NCBI GenBank assembly: GCA_009777445.1
Contig: WRLV01000012.1
Span: forward strand, 1-39,493
Length of the DNA: 39,493 nucleotides
Origin: Oscillospiraceae bacterium
Lineage (GTDB): Bacteria; Bacillota; Clostridia; Oscillospirales; Ruminococcaceae
Direction: 5' to 3'
The position numbers and the translations under genes are program-made. Below, piece after piece: positions 39,457-39,493 of this stretch. The first letter of the stretch is position 1; every line of letters begins with the position of its first letter. The notes under the pieces were generated by a model. It was given only the letters and a program-made list of their open reading frames with translations, did no database searches and was not told the DNA's origin.

Positions 39457-39493
39457 TATGGGAAATGTTTTTAAATACTTAGAAAATATTGTC
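39457..39493 (+). CDS. 5' end of an unidentified gene, cut by the window edge
   Basis: ATG at 39457, 8 nt after AGGGGGG and downstream of a good promoter, opens MGNVFKYLENIV before the window ends. Twelve codons are too few to name the product. Confidence 0.6.

Overview
The window looks like chromosomal DNA from a low- to mid-GC anaerobic Firmicute, most likely an uncultured clostridium of the Oscillospiraceae/Ruminococcaceae type. This rests on consensus sigma-A promoters (TTGACA, 17 bp, TATAAT), purine-rich ribosome binding sites, frequent TTG/GTG starts, a CD1247_N-type zinc-ribbon protein, Firmicute gene order (infC-rpmI-rplT, topA-trmFO, plsX-rnc-smc-ftsY, yhbY-nadD-yqeK-rsfS) and large secreted proteins with dockerin-like modules. 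The taxon is inferred; no rRNA or tRNA gene was seen.

Layout. (1) 89-8721, plus strand: a secreted multidomain dockerin protein, then a tight run of a thymidylate-kinase-like gene, a DUF2156 gene, a DJ-1/5-formyl-THF cyclo-ligase fusion, mltG and a U32 tRNA-hydroxylation gene. (2) 8718-10205: an orphan cheC (minus) diverges from a small membrane-anchored protein (plus), which is followed by a repeat element and a strong terminator. (3) 10218-17455, minus: a very large BspA-like leucine-rich-repeat protein with three dockerin modules, a vapBC toxin-antitoxin pair bracketed by a perfect 24-bp direct repeat, two paralogous small genes and a CD1247_N-type zinc-ribbon protein. (4) 17486-36607, minus: a long housekeeping block. 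In transcription order it is infC, rpmI, rplT, an rRNA methyltransferase, topA, trmFO, a zeta-toxin-like ATPase, plsX, rnc, smc, ftsY, rdgB, yhbY, nadD, yqeK, rsfS, rpsU (own promoter), yqeG, an endonuclease-IV-like gene, aroQ, an M24 peptidase and efp. (5) 36641-39493: a GH18 glycosidase with a repeat linker (minus), a stand-alone RelA/SpoT-domain gene (plus) and the first 12 codons of a further gene.

The housekeeping genes cover translation (IF-3, L35, L20, S21, RsfS, EF-P, YhbY, TrmFO, TrhP, rRNA methylation), chromosome handling and RNA processing (SMC, TopA, RNase III), protein targeting (FtsY), phospholipid entry (PlsX), NAD synthesis (NadD), nucleotide clean-up (RdgB, YqeK) and the wall (MltG). 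The accessory genes are surface or stress-response functions.

The least explained signal is a set of dispersed intercistronic elements. Six copies at five loci combine a tandem heptamer TTGACA(A/G) with a 6-bp-stem tetraloop hairpin at a fixed 7-8 nt distance. They sit at gene 3' ends and supply the terminal codons and stops of ftsY, smc and trmFO. A second dispersed element of about 59 bp carries a stop codon at one end and a ribosome binding site at the other, joining yqeK to rsfS; it recurs nearly intact at the window's left edge and in shortened form between rnc and smc.
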